Origin: Rhodobacterales bacterium | Lineage (GTDB): Bacteria > Pseudomonadota > Alphaproteobacteria > Rhodobacterales > Rhodobacteraceae | Assembly (NCBI GenBank): GCA_017303485.1 | Contig: JAFLCY010000024.1 | Location: 1 to 43,442, forward strand | Direction: 5' to 3' | Length of the DNA stretch: 43,442 bases | Part shown: positions 43,276 through 43,442 of the stretch, one piece after another | Position numbering within the stretch: the stretch's first letter is position 1 | How the letters are laid out: every line of letters begins with the position of its first letter | Notes under the pieces: model-generated | The model's input: the letters and a program-made list of their open reading frames with translations, nothing else | Database searches by the model: none | Told to the model about the DNA's origin: nothing | Program-made: the position numbers and the translations under genes

Positions 43276-43442
43276 CGGTCTCATCCTTTGACTCAGGGTA
43301 TCAGCCAGGGGCGGGGCGACAAGATCAAGCTCTTGTGCAGGGTCACACGTCTGTAAAGACGCGCGGCTCCAGCGTTTCATCCCTCGCGGTGGTGTGGAGT
43401 ATCCAGCTTGCCGGGGGGAGAAGCCGGGCGCGCTGGCGGGTG
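43276..43442. other. right edge, upstream of yceI
   Basis: 167 bp with no supported gene. It must hold the yceI promoter. The last 60 bases are GC-rich and may begin another gene beyond the window. Confidence 0.5.

Overview
The window reads as chromosomal DNA of a GC-rich alphaproteobacterium, most likely a member of the Rhodobacteraceae. The pointers are the strong G/C preference at third codon positions, the Flp pilins with a GAVTVDW processing site, the order of the tad genes, the pairing of a GlxA-type AraC regulator with a non-pyrrolysine MttB homologue, and the YceI/cytochrome b561/MetG ending. No phage, insertion sequence, CRISPR array or rRNA was found; there is one tRNA, Leu(UAA). 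The left edge cuts into a gene.

Layout. 1-3206: purine salvage and catabolism. The 3' part of an 8-oxoguanine deaminase-like gene is followed by a small exported protein and an RraB-like protein; a guanine deaminase lies on the other strand. 3330-5251: MgtE magnesium channel with 5-formyltetrahydrofolate cyclo-ligase, closed by a palindrome-rich convergent terminator. 5312-17789, all on the minus strand: a Tad/Flp type IVb pilus locus. In order of transcription it holds two near-identical Flp pilins, CpaB, the secretin CpaC, an OmpA-like lipoprotein, CpaE/TadZ, the CpaF/TadA motor ATPase, TadB, TadC, two TPR lipoproteins, the prepilin peptidase CpaA and an AAA ATPase. Hairpins behind several genes suggest it is transcribed in segments. 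No TadE, TadF or TadG was found here. A lytic transglycosylase diverges from the pilin end.

18988-21653: a two-subunit 3-oxoacid CoA-transferase operon with a DUF1801 gene between the subunits and a small GNAT-like gene overlapping its end. A PAS-LuxR regulator diverges from it. 21670-22905: a protein of unknown function and tRNA-Leu. 22980-30955: a cluster that looks devoted to quaternary amines or betaines. It has a GlxA-type regulator, an MttB-family methyltransferase without an in-frame amber codon, a LysR regulator, a ProX betaine-binding protein, an enolase-superfamily enzyme resembling 3-hydroxyproline dehydratases, a medium-chain dehydrogenase/reductase and a second LysR regulator. 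A plausible reading is import of a betaine, demethylation, and processing of the proline-type product. The substrate is not shown by the sequence.

31064-34286: katG with divergent oxyR, a peroxide-response pair. 34356-35423: an M19 dipeptidase. 35565-37960: a probable copper-handling module made of a short Cys/His-containing protein, a PepSY-TM protein and a PCuAC chaperone. 38024-43275: TrmO-like tRNA methyltransferase, a FAD-dependent amine/amino-acid oxidoreductase, a 51-residue membrane peptide, then metG, cytochrome b561 and yceI on the minus strand.

The parts most worth a second look are the twin pilin cassettes (identical body, different cysteine-bounded tails), the betaine cluster, and the codon-usage break at the left edge. 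I saw no wholly new system that the sequence alone can prove.
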